NCBI GenBank assembly: GCA_016719405.1 | Contig: JADJZE010000005.1 | Span: forward strand, 124,001 to 188,000 | Length of the DNA: 64,000 bases | From: Candidatus Aalborgicola lynettensis | Lineage (GTDB): Bacteria; Pseudomonadota; Gammaproteobacteria; Burkholderiales; Burkholderiaceae_C | Reading direction: 5' to 3' | In this document: positions 9,745-17,143 of the stretch, in pieces | Layout: every line of letters starts with the position of its first letter | Position numbering within the stretch: the stretch's first letter is position 1 | The notes under the pieces: model-generated | The model's input: only the letters and a program-made list of their open reading frames with translations | What the model was told of the DNA's origin: nothing | Database searches by the model: none | Program-made: the position numbers and the translations under genes

Positions 9745-10215
9745 TTAGCGTTTCAGACCAAAGGTGCCCCAGAACTGCTCGGTCTGCTTTTGCATCTGCT
9801 CCTTCATTTGCTCCTGCATCTGCGCAAACAGGGCATTGCCCATAGCCCCTTGCACCAGGGGCGCCTGCATTTCCATCAGTGCCTGCATGTTCTTCTCCAG
9901 GTAGCCCCCCATCAGGCCCTGCATGGCATGGCCATAAAAGCGAATGATGTTGGCCAGCACCGGCGCCGTGAACATGGGTGAGCCATTGGCGGCCTCTTCT
10001 TCCAGAATGATTTGCAGCAGGATGCTGCGCGTCAAATCGTCCCCGGTTTTGGCATCCACCACCACGCAAGGCTCGTTCTCCATGACCAGTTGTTTGATTT
10101 CTGATAGCGTGATGTAGCTCGACGTATCGGTGTCGTACAGGCGCCGATTGGGGTATTTTTTAATCACCCTCTGTTTGATTGTTTTTTTGGGGTCTTTGCT
10201 GGTTGTGCTGTGCAT
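9745..10215 (-). CDS. phaR: Polyhydroxyalkanoate synthesis repressor PhaR
   Basis: Transcriptional regulator that represses phasin and PHA genes and is released by binding PHA granules. The N-terminal DNA-binding domain is recognised from VIKKYPNRRLYDTDTSSYIT, followed by the PHB-accumulation regulatory domain (ILLQIILEEEAANG) and a Q/M-rich helical tail (QMQEQMKEQMQKQTEQ) typical of the beta-proteobacterial form. I chose the ATG at 10215 (MHSTTSKDPKKTIK) over an upstream non-ATG extension. It is convergent with queD. A candidate self-operator lies just upstream at 10250-10260. Confidence 0.9.
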   Translation of the reverse strand: MHSTTSKDPKKTIKQRVIKKYPNRRLYDTDTSSYITLSEIKQLVMENEPCVVVDAKTGDDLTRSILLQIILEEEAANGSPMFTAPVLANIIRFYGHAMQGLMGGYLEKNMQALMEMQAPLVQGAMGNALFAQMQEQMKEQMQKQTEQFWGTFGLKR

Positions 10216-10249
10216 GGGCGGTTGGCCCCATGAAGGGCCAAAAAATTTA

Positions 10250-10260
10250 CTGCAGTGCAG
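10250..10260. promoter_or_regulatory. Candidate PhaR operator upstream of phaR
   Basis: CTGCAGTGCAG is an exact CTGC-N3-GCAG dyad, the kind of site reported for PhaR of Paracoccus denitrificans. It sits 35 bases before the phaR start, where autorepression would act. A second TGCAC-rich stretch (ACTGCACTGTGCGTGCGCAC) follows at about 10275. The site call is from motif and position only. Confidence 0.45.
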
Positions 10261-10349
10261 CACATTCTAGGGACTGCACTGTGCGTGCGCACACAGGAAT
10301 ACCCTATGGCGCAGCACCAGCTAGAACGCCGCAGACGGAATAAATAGTC

Positions 10350-10562
10350 TTAGCGCTTGGCACGTGATTGTTTCTTGCGGTCCAGGAATGTTTCTTCGAC
10401 CCCACTGGGATCGAACTCTACATCATGGCTTGCGAGGTAATCGCGAATCAGGCGACGAACCACTTGCGACGGGGTGACATCCTGGCGTGCGCACAAGCCT
10501 TCAAAGGCTTTCTTCTTGGACGGATCGATCAATACGGTCAGTCGGGCAGTCTTAAGCTCCAT
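10350..10562 (-). CDS. Small ribbon-helix-helix DNA-binding protein
   Basis: Seventy residues, with the pattern of an Arc/CopG-type ribbon-helix-helix regulator: a beta strand (ARLTVLID), helix one (PSKKKAFEGLCARQD) and helix two (TPSQVVRRLIRDYLASHD), then a short basic tail. AAGGAA lies a few bases before the ATG. Such proteins are autorepressors or antitoxins, but no toxin-like partner is beside it: phaR lies downstream and the next gene is divergent. A strong dyad at 10608-10648, 46 bases before its start, could be its operator. Target genes are unknown. Confidence 0.7.
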   Translation of the reverse strand: MELKTARLTVLIDPSKKKAFEGLCARQDVTPSQVVRRLIRDYLASHDVEFDPSGVEETFLDRKKQSRAKR

Positions 10563-10607
10563 AAGTTCCTTATATGTTAATCAAATTATAATTGCAATCG
10601 CATCAAA

Positions 10608-10648
10608 GGCAAATTACATTTGAATGGTGGTTCAAAGAGAAATTTGCC
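10608..10648. promoter_or_regulatory. Nested inverted repeat between the RHH gene and the DUF1275 gene
   Basis: GGCAAATT at 10608-10615 pairs with AATTTGCC at 10641-10648, and inside it TTTGAA (10619-10624) pairs with TTCAAA (10631-10636) around TGGTGG. Both arms are perfect. It may be a DNA operator for the adjacent ribbon-helix-helix protein, or the first hairpin of a + strand leader RNA. The sequence does not decide between these. Confidence 0.5.
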
Positions 10649-10733
10649 TATTCATGTATTTCGTAAACGCTGTTCGTCTCATGGCGGACACCAGTGCAGG
10701 CAAAACGAGCGCATTGTCGCGCCGCGCATCAAG

Positions 10734-10754
10734 TGCCACATCAGTGGCATGTGG
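10734..10754 (+). promoter_or_regulatory. Two mutually exclusive stems in the leader of the DUF1275 operon
   Basis: TGCCAC at 10734-10739 can pair with GTGGCA at 10744-10749. Alternatively CCACAT at 10736-10741 can pair with ATGTGG at 10749-10754. The two pairings overlap and exclude each other, as in switching leaders. They are followed 26 bases later by an intrinsic terminator. Whether they form in RNA is an inference. Confidence 0.35.
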
Positions 10755-10780
10755 TTTTCAAAAATGGTTAGCGAGTGATT

Positions 10781-10811
10781 TGGCGGGTCCGTAAGGACTC
10801 GCCACTTTTTT
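10781..10811 (+). terminator. Intrinsic terminator just upstream of the DUF1275 start
   Basis: TGGCGGGTCC and GGACTCGCCA form a ten-pair stem (one G-U) capped by the stable GTAA tetraloop, followed by CTTTTTT. It ends 11 bases before the ATG at 10822. No + strand gene precedes it, so it either ends a small RNA made from 10.6-10.8 kb or acts as an attenuator in the leader of the following operon. The only purine-rich ribosome-site-like sequence (TAAGGAC) lies inside the hairpin. Confidence 0.72.
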
Positions 10812-10821
10812 GATCGCCACC

Positions 10822-11586
10822 ATGCAATTTCTTCACTTGCTCACCCCTAGAAACCGGACACGTCGCACCAACAGGCAGTTGGGCGGGTTGTTGGCGTTTG
10901 TAGCCGGTGCAATCAATGCGGGAGGGTTTCTAGCGGTCAAGCAGTACACGTCTCACATGACGGGGATTGTTTCCGCCATGGCAGACGATATTGTTCTTGG
11001 CCATGTACTGCTGGCCTTAGCAGGACTTTCCTCGTTGTTGTCGTTTATCTGTGGAGCGGTAACCACGACCATTTTGGTCAACTGGGCGCGACGTAAAAAT
11101 CTGCACGCAGAGTTCGCCCTGTCCATCATGCTTGAAGCGTTTTTGCTGCTTGTATTCGGGTTGCTGGGGGCCAACCTCAATGCACTCATCGAATTGTTTG
11201 TGCCAACCACTGTGCTCTTGTTGTGCTTCATCATGGGATTACAAAACGCCATTGTGACCAAAGCCTCCAATGCCGAAATCCGCACCACCCATATGACCGG
11301 CGTTGTGACAGATCTGGGAATTGAACTAGGGCGTTTGATCTACTGGAATCGAACCCATACGGAAGACCTTGCCCATTTTGTAAAAGCAGACCGCGACAAG
11401 CTGCAAATTCACGCAACCATTCTTGCCCTCTTTATCGTTGGTGCGTTGATTGGCGCTAGTTCGTTCAAGTGGATCGGATTTCTCACCACATTGCCAATTG
11501 CAGCGGTTTTGACACTGGTCGCATTGCCGCCATTGCTGCGAGACCTTCAGGCGTATTTGCATTCGTCTAAAGGCGCACTGCAATGA
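10822..11586 (+). CDS. DUF1275 (YoaK-like) membrane protein
   Basis: Integral membrane protein of 254 residues with about six hydrophobic segments. The family pattern is clear: LLAFVAGAINAGGFLAV near the start, then YTSHMTGIVS, and in the second half FIMGLQNAIVTKASNAEIRTTHMTGVVTDLG split around the helix pair. DUF1275 has no settled function; a transport role is often suggested. I chose the ATG at 10822; an in-frame TTG at 10810 lies within the terminator U-run. The last four bases (ATGA) overlap the next gene, so the two are translationally coupled. Confidence 0.82.
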   Translation: MQFLHLLTPRNRTRRTNRQLGGLLAFVAGAINAGGFLAVKQYTSHMTGIVSAMADDIVLGHVLLALAGLSSLLSFICGAVTTTILVNWARRKNLHAEFALSIMLEAFLLLVFGLLGANLNALIELFVPTTVLLLCFIMGLQNAIVTKASNAEIRTTHMTGVVTDLGIELGRLIYWNRTHTEDLAHFVKADRDKLQIHATILALFIVGALIGASSFKWIGFLTTLPIAAVLTLVALPPLLRDLQAYLHSSKGALQ

Positions 11587-12404
11587 CTATGTCGTCCGTT
11601 GCCATAGCGGTCCTTCGTGACGCTGATCAGATTGGATTGGTTGAGTACAACCCCGATTCAGGTGATCCAGCACGCGTGGTAGCGGTTGTATGGCGGCATG
11701 AAAAACGGGTCCACTGGTCATCGCTTTGTTTCAGTTATGAAAGACACGCGTTCAACCCGCAGCCGTTCATGGCCAAGTATCCAAATGGCATTTGTGATGT
11801 CAGGCACTTTGAGCGTGTGATGTCATGGTTCGATGCCCTTTGCTTTTCAGCCGCTGATGTCCTGGAGGTTCAAAGCAAGTGCAATGAGGATGCCCAGTTG
11901 GGACTTTGCTTGAAGCAATACTGCGGGACAAAAGAGGTAGTTGATTTGAATAAAAGTTTGGAGGATGGTGTATTGCCTGTTGAAAAAATGAGTCTGGAAC
12001 ACTTTAGAGCGAGTCTCGTGGCGTCGCTTGAAGGCTTGGTTCGTGAATGCCCAAATCTGCGCGATATGTCGCTGGAAGTGCTTTCAACACACCCCTATGC
12101 ATGTGCACGACTTCACACCCCCAAGAAAAAGGTTCTGGTGTACATCGACCAGACATCGGATCACAACCATGTGGTACCAAGGCTTGCGCGGGAAAACGCT
12201 GCATTGGTGAGAAAGAACGACCGCAAAGCACATTCACTCATTGTTTTTTCCAGCATGAAGGGCGATACACCGGTTGCCTTGACTCCGCGAGTGACCGGAA
12301 CAGGACTCAATTTCACCGCCTTGTCCAAAAGCTTGGCACGTCTTACAACCCTTCAAGTTGGCAAGGCTGCTGGGCTGGCTGACGCACAGATCGCAGCACA
12401 ATGA
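11583..12404 (+). CDS. Protein of unknown function between DUF1275 and maeB
   Basis: I do not recognise this 273-residue protein. It is soluble with no signal peptide or membrane segment and several cysteines (SLCFSYER, DALCFSAAD, LCLKQYCGTK). The C-terminal half contains a basic stretch (PKKKVLVYIDQTSDHNHVV) and an alternating pattern suggesting an alpha/beta fold. Both ends overlap neighbours by four bases (ATGA at 11583-11586 and 12401-12404), strong evidence that it is translated and made in step with the DUF1275 protein and malic enzyme. Codon use is less G/C-biased than in the flanking housekeeping genes. Confidence 0.7.
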   Translation: MTMSSVAIAVLRDADQIGLVEYNPDSGDPARVVAVVWRHEKRVHWSSLCFSYERHAFNPQPFMAKYPNGICDVRHFERVMSWFDALCFSAADVLEVQSKCNEDAQLGLCLKQYCGTKEVVDLNKSLEDGVLPVEKMSLEHFRASLVASLEGLVRECPNLRDMSLEVLSTHPYACARLHTPKKKVLVYIDQTSDHNHVVPRLARENAALVRKNDRKAHSLIVFSSMKGDTPVALTPRVTGTGLNFTALSKSLARLTTLQVGKAAGLADAQIAAQ

Positions 12405-14710
12405 AAACAAACCCGAATGACGCCAACACCGCTGCGGCCCAACACCGCATTGCTGCCCTTGAGTACCATGAATTTCCCACACCAGGGAAAATTTCCATTG
12501 CTGCCACCAAACAGTTGGTGAATCAGCACGATTTAGCGCTCGCGTATTCGCCAGGGGTCGCGGCGCCCTGTGAGGAGATCGTCAAAGATCCCAACAGCGC
12601 AATCAAATACACGAGCCGAGGCAACCTGGTTGCCGTCATTACCAACGGTACGGCTGTATTGGGACTGGGCGACATTGGCCCTTTGGCCGCCAAACCCGTC
12701 ATGGAAGGCAAAGCGGTTCTTTTCAAGAAGTTTGCAGGCATCGATGTTTTTGACTTGGAAATTAATGAAAAGCATGACCTCGACAAACTGGTGGACATCA
12801 TCGCGTCGCTGGAGCCCACGTTTGGCGGCATCAATCTGGAAGACATCAAGGCGCCAGATTGCTTCTACGTCGAGCGCAAGCTGCGCGAACGCATGCAAAT
12901 TCCGGTTTTCCACGACGACCAGCATGGAACAGCTATCACCGTCGCCGCTGCCATTTTTAATGGACTGAAGGTTGCTAGGAAAAATCCCCAAGAGATCAAG
13001 CTGGTGACTTCTGGCGCAGGAGCGGCGGCATTGGCATGCTTGGGTTTGCTGGTCAAGCTGGGTATCCCGCGCAAAAACATCTGGGTGACCGATTTGGCAG
13101 GAGTGGTCTACGAAGGTCGCACCGAGTTGATGGATGAGGACAAAATCCAGTTCGCACAAAAAACCGATCAACGCCACCTGGCACAGGTCATCGAAGGTGC
13201 CGATGTTTTTCTGGGTCTGTCCGCTGGCGGTGTCCTGAAAAAAGCAATGGTTGAGAAGATGGCTGCCAAGCCCCTGGTGTTTGCACTGGCCAACCCAACG
13301 CCTGAAATCACACCGGAAGAGGTCAAGGAAGTTCGCGGCGATGCCATCATTGCGACGGGACGTTCGGACTATCCGAACCAGGTCAACAACGTACTGTGTT
13401 TTCCCTACATCTTTCGTGGAGCACTGGATGCGGGCGCATCCACCATTACTTCTGAGATGGAGATTGCGGCGGTCAATGCCATCGCGCAGTTAGCGCAGGC
13501 AGAGCAAAGTGATGTTTTAGCTTCCGCATACTCCGGGGAGCCGCTGTCGTTTGGGCCGGAGTACCTGATTCCAAAACCATTTGATCCGCGTCTGATGATC
13601 ATGATTGCGCCAGCGGTAGCCCAGGCCGCAGCGGACAGTGGCGTAGCTTTGCGCCCCATCCTCGATATGGATGAGTATCGCGAAAAGCTTCAAAGCTTTG
13701 TCTACGCGTCTGGCACGCTCATGAAGCCTATTTTCAGCGCTGCAAAAAAGGCGCTGAAAAAGCGAATTGCGTATGCCGAAGGCGAGGACGAACGGGTCTT
13801 GCGGGCAGCGCAAATAGTGGTGGACGAAGGATTGGCACTCCCCACACTGATCGGCCGACCAGAAATCATTGCGCAGCGGATTCAAAAGTTCGGCCTTCGC
13901 CTGGCCTTGGGTGTGGACTATGACGTTGTCAATGTCGAGAACGATGACCGATACCGTGATTTTTGGCAAAGCTATCACCGCCTGACAGAGCGCAAAGGGG
14001 TTACGGTTCAGGTTGCCAAAATTGAAATGCGTCGCCGTTTGACACTGATTGGCGCCATGTTATTGCTCAAGGGCAATGTGGACGGATTGATCTGCGGCAC
14101 CTGGGGCACAACGGCGCTGCACTTGCATTACATCGATCAAGTGTTGGGACTGCGCCCAGGTGGTGACACCTATGCCTGCATGAATGGTCTCATGCTGCCA
14201 AATCGGCAGGTCTTTCTGGTCGACACCCATGTCAATTACGACCCCACGGCCGAGCAATTGGCGGAAATCACCGTGATGGCTGCCGAGGAGATGTTACGGT
14301 TTGGTATCCAACCCAAGGTGGCATTGTTATCCCATTCGAACTTTGGATCATCCAGTCAACCTAGCGCTGAGAAGATGCGACGGGTTTTGAGCCTGCTGCA
14401 AGCGACCGCCCCCTGGTTGGAGGTCGATGGAGAAATGCATGGGGATGTCGCCTTGAATGGTGAGACTCGTGCGAAATTGATACCCAACAGCCATTTGAAA
14501 GGCGATGCCAACTTGCTGGTATTCCCTTGTATGGATGCTGCAAACATTTCCTACAACCTGCTGAAAACCGCTGCAGGTGGAAACACGGCCATTGGCCCCA
14601 TTTTGCTGGGCTGCGCCCAGCCGGTCCACATTCTTACCGCCACGGCAACGGTTCGCCGAATCGTCAACATGACAGCCTTGACTGTCGCCGATGCCAACGC
14701 AAAACGCTAA
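12401..14710 (+). CDS. maeB: NADP-dependent malic enzyme with phosphotransacetylase-like domain
   Basis: MaeB decarboxylates malate to pyruvate with NADP. The 769-residue protein has the malic enzyme part first (about 1-430), with ALAYSPGVAAPC, FHDDQHGTAI, TSGAGAAALACLGLL (dinucleotide site) and FALANPTPEI. A second part (about 440-769) resembles phosphate acetyltransferase (KKRIAYAEGEDERVLRAAQ, ICGTWGTTALHLHYI, LLSHSNFGSSSQPSAEKMR). This fused layout is the usual long MaeB, whose tail is regulatory rather than a working Pta. It is third in a coupled operon and 18 bases upstream of the first SpeE-like gene. Confidence 0.93.
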   Translation: MKTNPNDANTAAAQHRIAALEYHEFPTPGKISIAATKQLVNQHDLALAYSPGVAAPCEEIVKDPNSAIKYTSRGNLVAVITNGTAVLGLGDIGPLAAKPVMEGKAVLFKKFAGIDVFDLEINEKHDLDKLVDIIASLEPTFGGINLEDIKAPDCFYVERKLRERMQIPVFHDDQHGTAITVAAAIFNGLKVARKNPQEIKLVTSGAGAAALACLGLLVKLGIPRKNIWVTDLAGVVYEGRTELMDEDKIQFAQKTDQRHLAQVIEGADVFLGLSAGGVLKKAMVEKMAAKPLVFALANPTPEITPEEVKEVRGDAIIATGRSDYPNQVNNVLCFPYIFRGALDAGASTITSEMEIAAVNAIAQLAQAEQSDVLASAYSGEPLSFGPEYLIPKPFDPRLMIMIAPAVAQAAADSGVALRPILDMDEYREKLQSFVYASGTLMKPIFSAAKKALKKRIAYAEGEDERVLRAAQIVVDEGLALPTLIGRPEIIAQRIQKFGLRLALGVDYDVVNVENDDRYRDFWQSYHRLTERKGVTVQVAKIEMRRRLTLIGAMLLLKGNVDGLICGTWGTTALHLHYIDQVLGLRPGGDTYACMNGLMLPNRQVFLVDTHVNYDPTAEQLAEITVMAAEEMLRFGIQPKVALLSHSNFGSSSQPSAEKMRRVLSLLQATAPWLEVDGEMHGDVALNGETRAKLIPNSHLKGDANLLVFPCMDAANISYNLLKTAAGGNTAIGPILLGCAQPVHILTATATVRRIVNMTALTVADANAKR

Positions 14711-14728
14711 AACTGACCAAGAGTAAAG

Positions 14729-15514
14729 ATGCCAGAAACGTCCTCAATACCAGACCATGTGAAACCGTTCATCTACGAGACGTTGACCAGCAAGTCACTT
14801 TTCTTCTCATCGCATCACATCCAAAGCAGTATGCACATACTGCAGCCCGATGAACTGCAGTTTGAATACACCAGATTGATGATGGGTTTTCTGCTGTTTA
14901 ACCCCCATCCACGCAAACTCTTGATGATCGGATTGGGTGGTGGTTCTCTTGCCAAGTTCTGTCATCGCTATCTTCCCCAAACCCATATCACCGTGGTGGA
15001 AATTAATCCCTACGTCATAGCACTGCGACGGGATTTCGCAGTGCCTGATGATGACGAACGATTCGCCATCATCCAAGACGATGCGGCCAAGTATGTATGC
15101 ACAACAGATTCAAAGTTTGATGTCCTGCTGGCCGATGGGTTCGACATCAGTGGCTTACCGGAGCAGCTGAGCACCAGGCATTTTTACGAAAACTGCCGAA
15201 ATATTTTGTCTCACATGGGGGTCTTTATTGCCAATCTGCATCGATGCAACCAATGGTTCGACATCTACATTGATCGAATGTCTGCTGCATTTGATGCACC
15301 GCTGCTAAAGGTCAATGATCCGGGCGCGACGAATTGCATCGCATTTGCCATTAAAGACGATCAATGGCAGGACGGAAACAAAGTGGGGATGCGTCGCCCG
15401 CAACACATTGAAGAACAAGCTTGGAAAGAAATTCTTCCCAGTATTGCACGTGTCTTTTTGGCAGCGAGAGAACTGAGGCGCTGCGATCGCATGCCGCAGT
15501 TGCAACCAGGATAG
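14729..15514 (+). CDS. Spermidine synthase-like protein, tandem copy 1
   Basis: Rossmann-fold protein of the spermidine/spermine synthase superfamily, 261 residues. LLMIGLGGGSLAKFCHRY is the nucleoside-binding loop, TVVEINP the acidic strand end, and VLLADGFDISGLPEQLST aligns with the catalytic segment D-S-T-D-P-x-G-P of true SpeE, keeping both aspartates but not the prolines. The polyamine-site YHE motif is replaced by FEYTRLMM. A purine-rich AAGAGTAAAG precedes the ATG. It follows maeB closely and is the most diverged of the three, with an extra C-terminal stretch of about 30 residues. The real substrate is unknown. Confidence 0.78.
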   Translation: MPETSSIPDHVKPFIYETLTSKSLFFSSHHIQSSMHILQPDELQFEYTRLMMGFLLFNPHPRKLLMIGLGGGSLAKFCHRYLPQTHITVVEINPYVIALRRDFAVPDDDERFAIIQDDAAKYVCTTDSKFDVLLADGFDISGLPEQLSTRHFYENCRNILSHMGVFIANLHRCNQWFDIYIDRMSAAFDAPLLKVNDPGATNCIAFAIKDDQWQDGNKVGMRRPQHIEEQAWKEILPSIARVFLAARELRRCDRMPQLQPG

Positions 15515-15583
15515 AAGTTTGAAACGAAACCAATCCACAGCCTTTCCTATACAAGTCCACCGGACGCATCCATCACCTAAGTC

Positions 15584-16282
15584 ATGCATAACCAGTACGT
15601 TGCGCCATTTATCTACGAAGAAGAGAACAGCAAGTCACTTCATTTCACGATCGATCAACTGCAAAGCAAGATGAAGAAAGCCAGTCCCTACGTGCTTGAA
15701 GTGAATTACACAAAAACCATGATGGGATTTTTGCTTTTGAACCGAAGCCCCGGCCACATCGTAATGATTGGATTAGGAGGAGGAAGTTTGGCCAAATTTT
15801 GTTACAAGCATCTTCCAGAATCCAAAATTACTGTCATTGAGATCAACCCACATGTCATCGCTTTGCGCAAAGAATTCATGATTCCGGATGACGACGATCG
15901 GTTTGAAGTGGTGCACGCTGACGGCGCTGACTTCATCCGCGAATCGGAGGATTGTATTGACGTCCTCTTGGTTGATGGTTTTGACCACCGTGGGCACCCC
16001 CCTCAATTGAGTTCAAAGGGCTTCTACTCGGACTGTCGGAAAGCGTTAACACGGGATGGAGTAGTTGCCATTAATTTGCACGAAAGCCATCCACTGTACG
16101 AAACATTTTTGGACCGGGTCGATGTGGCTTTCGAGAGCAATCTTGTGGAAATCGAAACCAACGATCCGGGCAATGTCATTGTGTTTGCTGCCAAGGGCGT
16201 GGAAATCGCCCCCGCCGCATTTCGCAATCGCGTAGCTGACTTTTATTCGGAGTTGAGTCAGTGGAATACCAGCTATGCCTGA
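15584..16282 (+). CDS. Spermidine synthase-like protein, tandem copy 2
   Basis: Second paralogue, 232 residues. It shares with its neighbours MMGFLLLN, VMIGLGGGSLAKFCYKHLP, ITVIEINPHVIALRKEF, PDDDDRFEVVHADGADF and LLVDGFDHRGHPPQLSSKGF. The N-terminus is short (MHNQYVAPFIYEEENSKSLHF), lacking most of the beta domain found in SpeE proteins of about 280 residues. It starts 69 bases after copy 1 with no clear ribosome site, and overlaps the start of copy 3 by eight bases. It retains the two aspartates expected for catalysis, so a polyamine-like or methyl transfer is possible but unproven. Confidence 0.78.
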   Translation: MHNQYVAPFIYEEENSKSLHFTIDQLQSKMKKASPYVLEVNYTKTMMGFLLLNRSPGHIVMIGLGGGSLAKFCYKHLPESKITVIEINPHVIALRKEFMIPDDDDRFEVVHADGADFIRESEDCIDVLLVDGFDHRGHPPQLSSKGFYSDCRKALTRDGVVAINLHESHPLYETFLDRVDVAFESNLVEIETNDPGNVIVFAAKGVEIAPAAFRNRVADFYSELSQWNTSYA

Positions 16283-17045
16283 TGTCTTTGAATCGCCCAA
16301 GCTGGCGCATCCGTACGTACGAGTCCACAATGACGCTCTGTCATTGCATTTCGAGAACGAGTGCATTCAGAGCTTGATGTCTTGCCAGAATCCAGATGGT
16401 CTGGAAATTCCCTATACCAGAACCATGATGGTTTTTTTATTGGCAAAACCAAATCCAGATCACATTTTGATGATTGGACTGGGCGGTGGTTCCTTGGCAA
16501 AGTTTTGCCACAAACATCTGCCAAACACGCACATCACCGTGGTGGAAATCAATCCGGATGTTATTGCTTTGCGCAACCTATTCAAGGTTCCTGATGATGA
16601 CGACAGATTCCGTGTGGTACTGGCCGACGGCGCTGATTTTGTTCGCGACGCAAAGACAAACTTTGACGTCATCCTCGTCGACGGATTTGATGAAAAGGGG
16701 CAGTCTGCTCAATTGACCACGCGTGAGTTTTACGAAGACTGTTACCGGTTGCTCCAGTCCAAAGGCATTCTGGTGGCCAACCTGGATAACGAACATCCAG
16801 CGCATATATTGTTCTTAAAGCGGGCATTGAAAACATTCAAAAATTGTGCCGTGGAATTACAAGTGCCAGAAAGAAGCAACAGCATCCTTTTTGCATGTAA
16901 AGATGTTCCGATTACCTCACGCTGGATGAGTTTGAGCTGGACGCTGAATGCGCATACATCCGATGCCAGGGACCAATTGAAGGATGAGTTCCAGCGAATT
17001 CTAGGAATCCTTGGCACACTTGAAGCATTGACTGATTTATCGTAA
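16275..17045 (+). CDS. Spermidine synthase-like protein, tandem copy 3
   Basis: Third paralogue, 256 residues, beginning inside the end of copy 2 (ATGCCTGA overlap). Motifs are ILMIGLGGGSLAKFCHKHLP, VVEINPDVIALRN, PDDDDRFRVVLADGADF and VILVDGFDEKGQSAQLTTRE. A longer C-terminal tail (about 225-256) is helical and acidic. Conserved blocks are nearly identical between copies 2 and 3, pointing to tandem duplication with later divergence rather than three unrelated enzymes. The gene ends convergent to queG, closing the A/T-richer block. Confidence 0.78.
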   Translation: MPDVFESPKLAHPYVRVHNDALSLHFENECIQSLMSCQNPDGLEIPYTRTMMVFLLAKPNPDHILMIGLGGGSLAKFCHKHLPNTHITVVEINPDVIALRNLFKVPDDDDRFRVVLADGADFVRDAKTNFDVILVDGFDEKGQSAQLTTREFYEDCYRLLQSKGILVANLDNEHPAHILFLKRALKTFKNCAVELQVPERSNSILFACKDVPITSRWMSLSWTLNAHTSDARDQLKDEFQRILGILGTLEALTDLS

Positions 17046-17143
17046 GCGCGCCACCGTCTCCCGACACCACACACCATGCGTGTCTGTAGTGAGCGTAACA
17101 ACCAAGTCCGCTAGCCCCCCGACCAAGTTGCCCTTTTTGCCTG

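Noticed and set aside
10350..10562. A toxin-antitoxin module
   Set aside because: The ribbon-helix-helix protein could be an antitoxin, but neither side has a small toxin-like gene.
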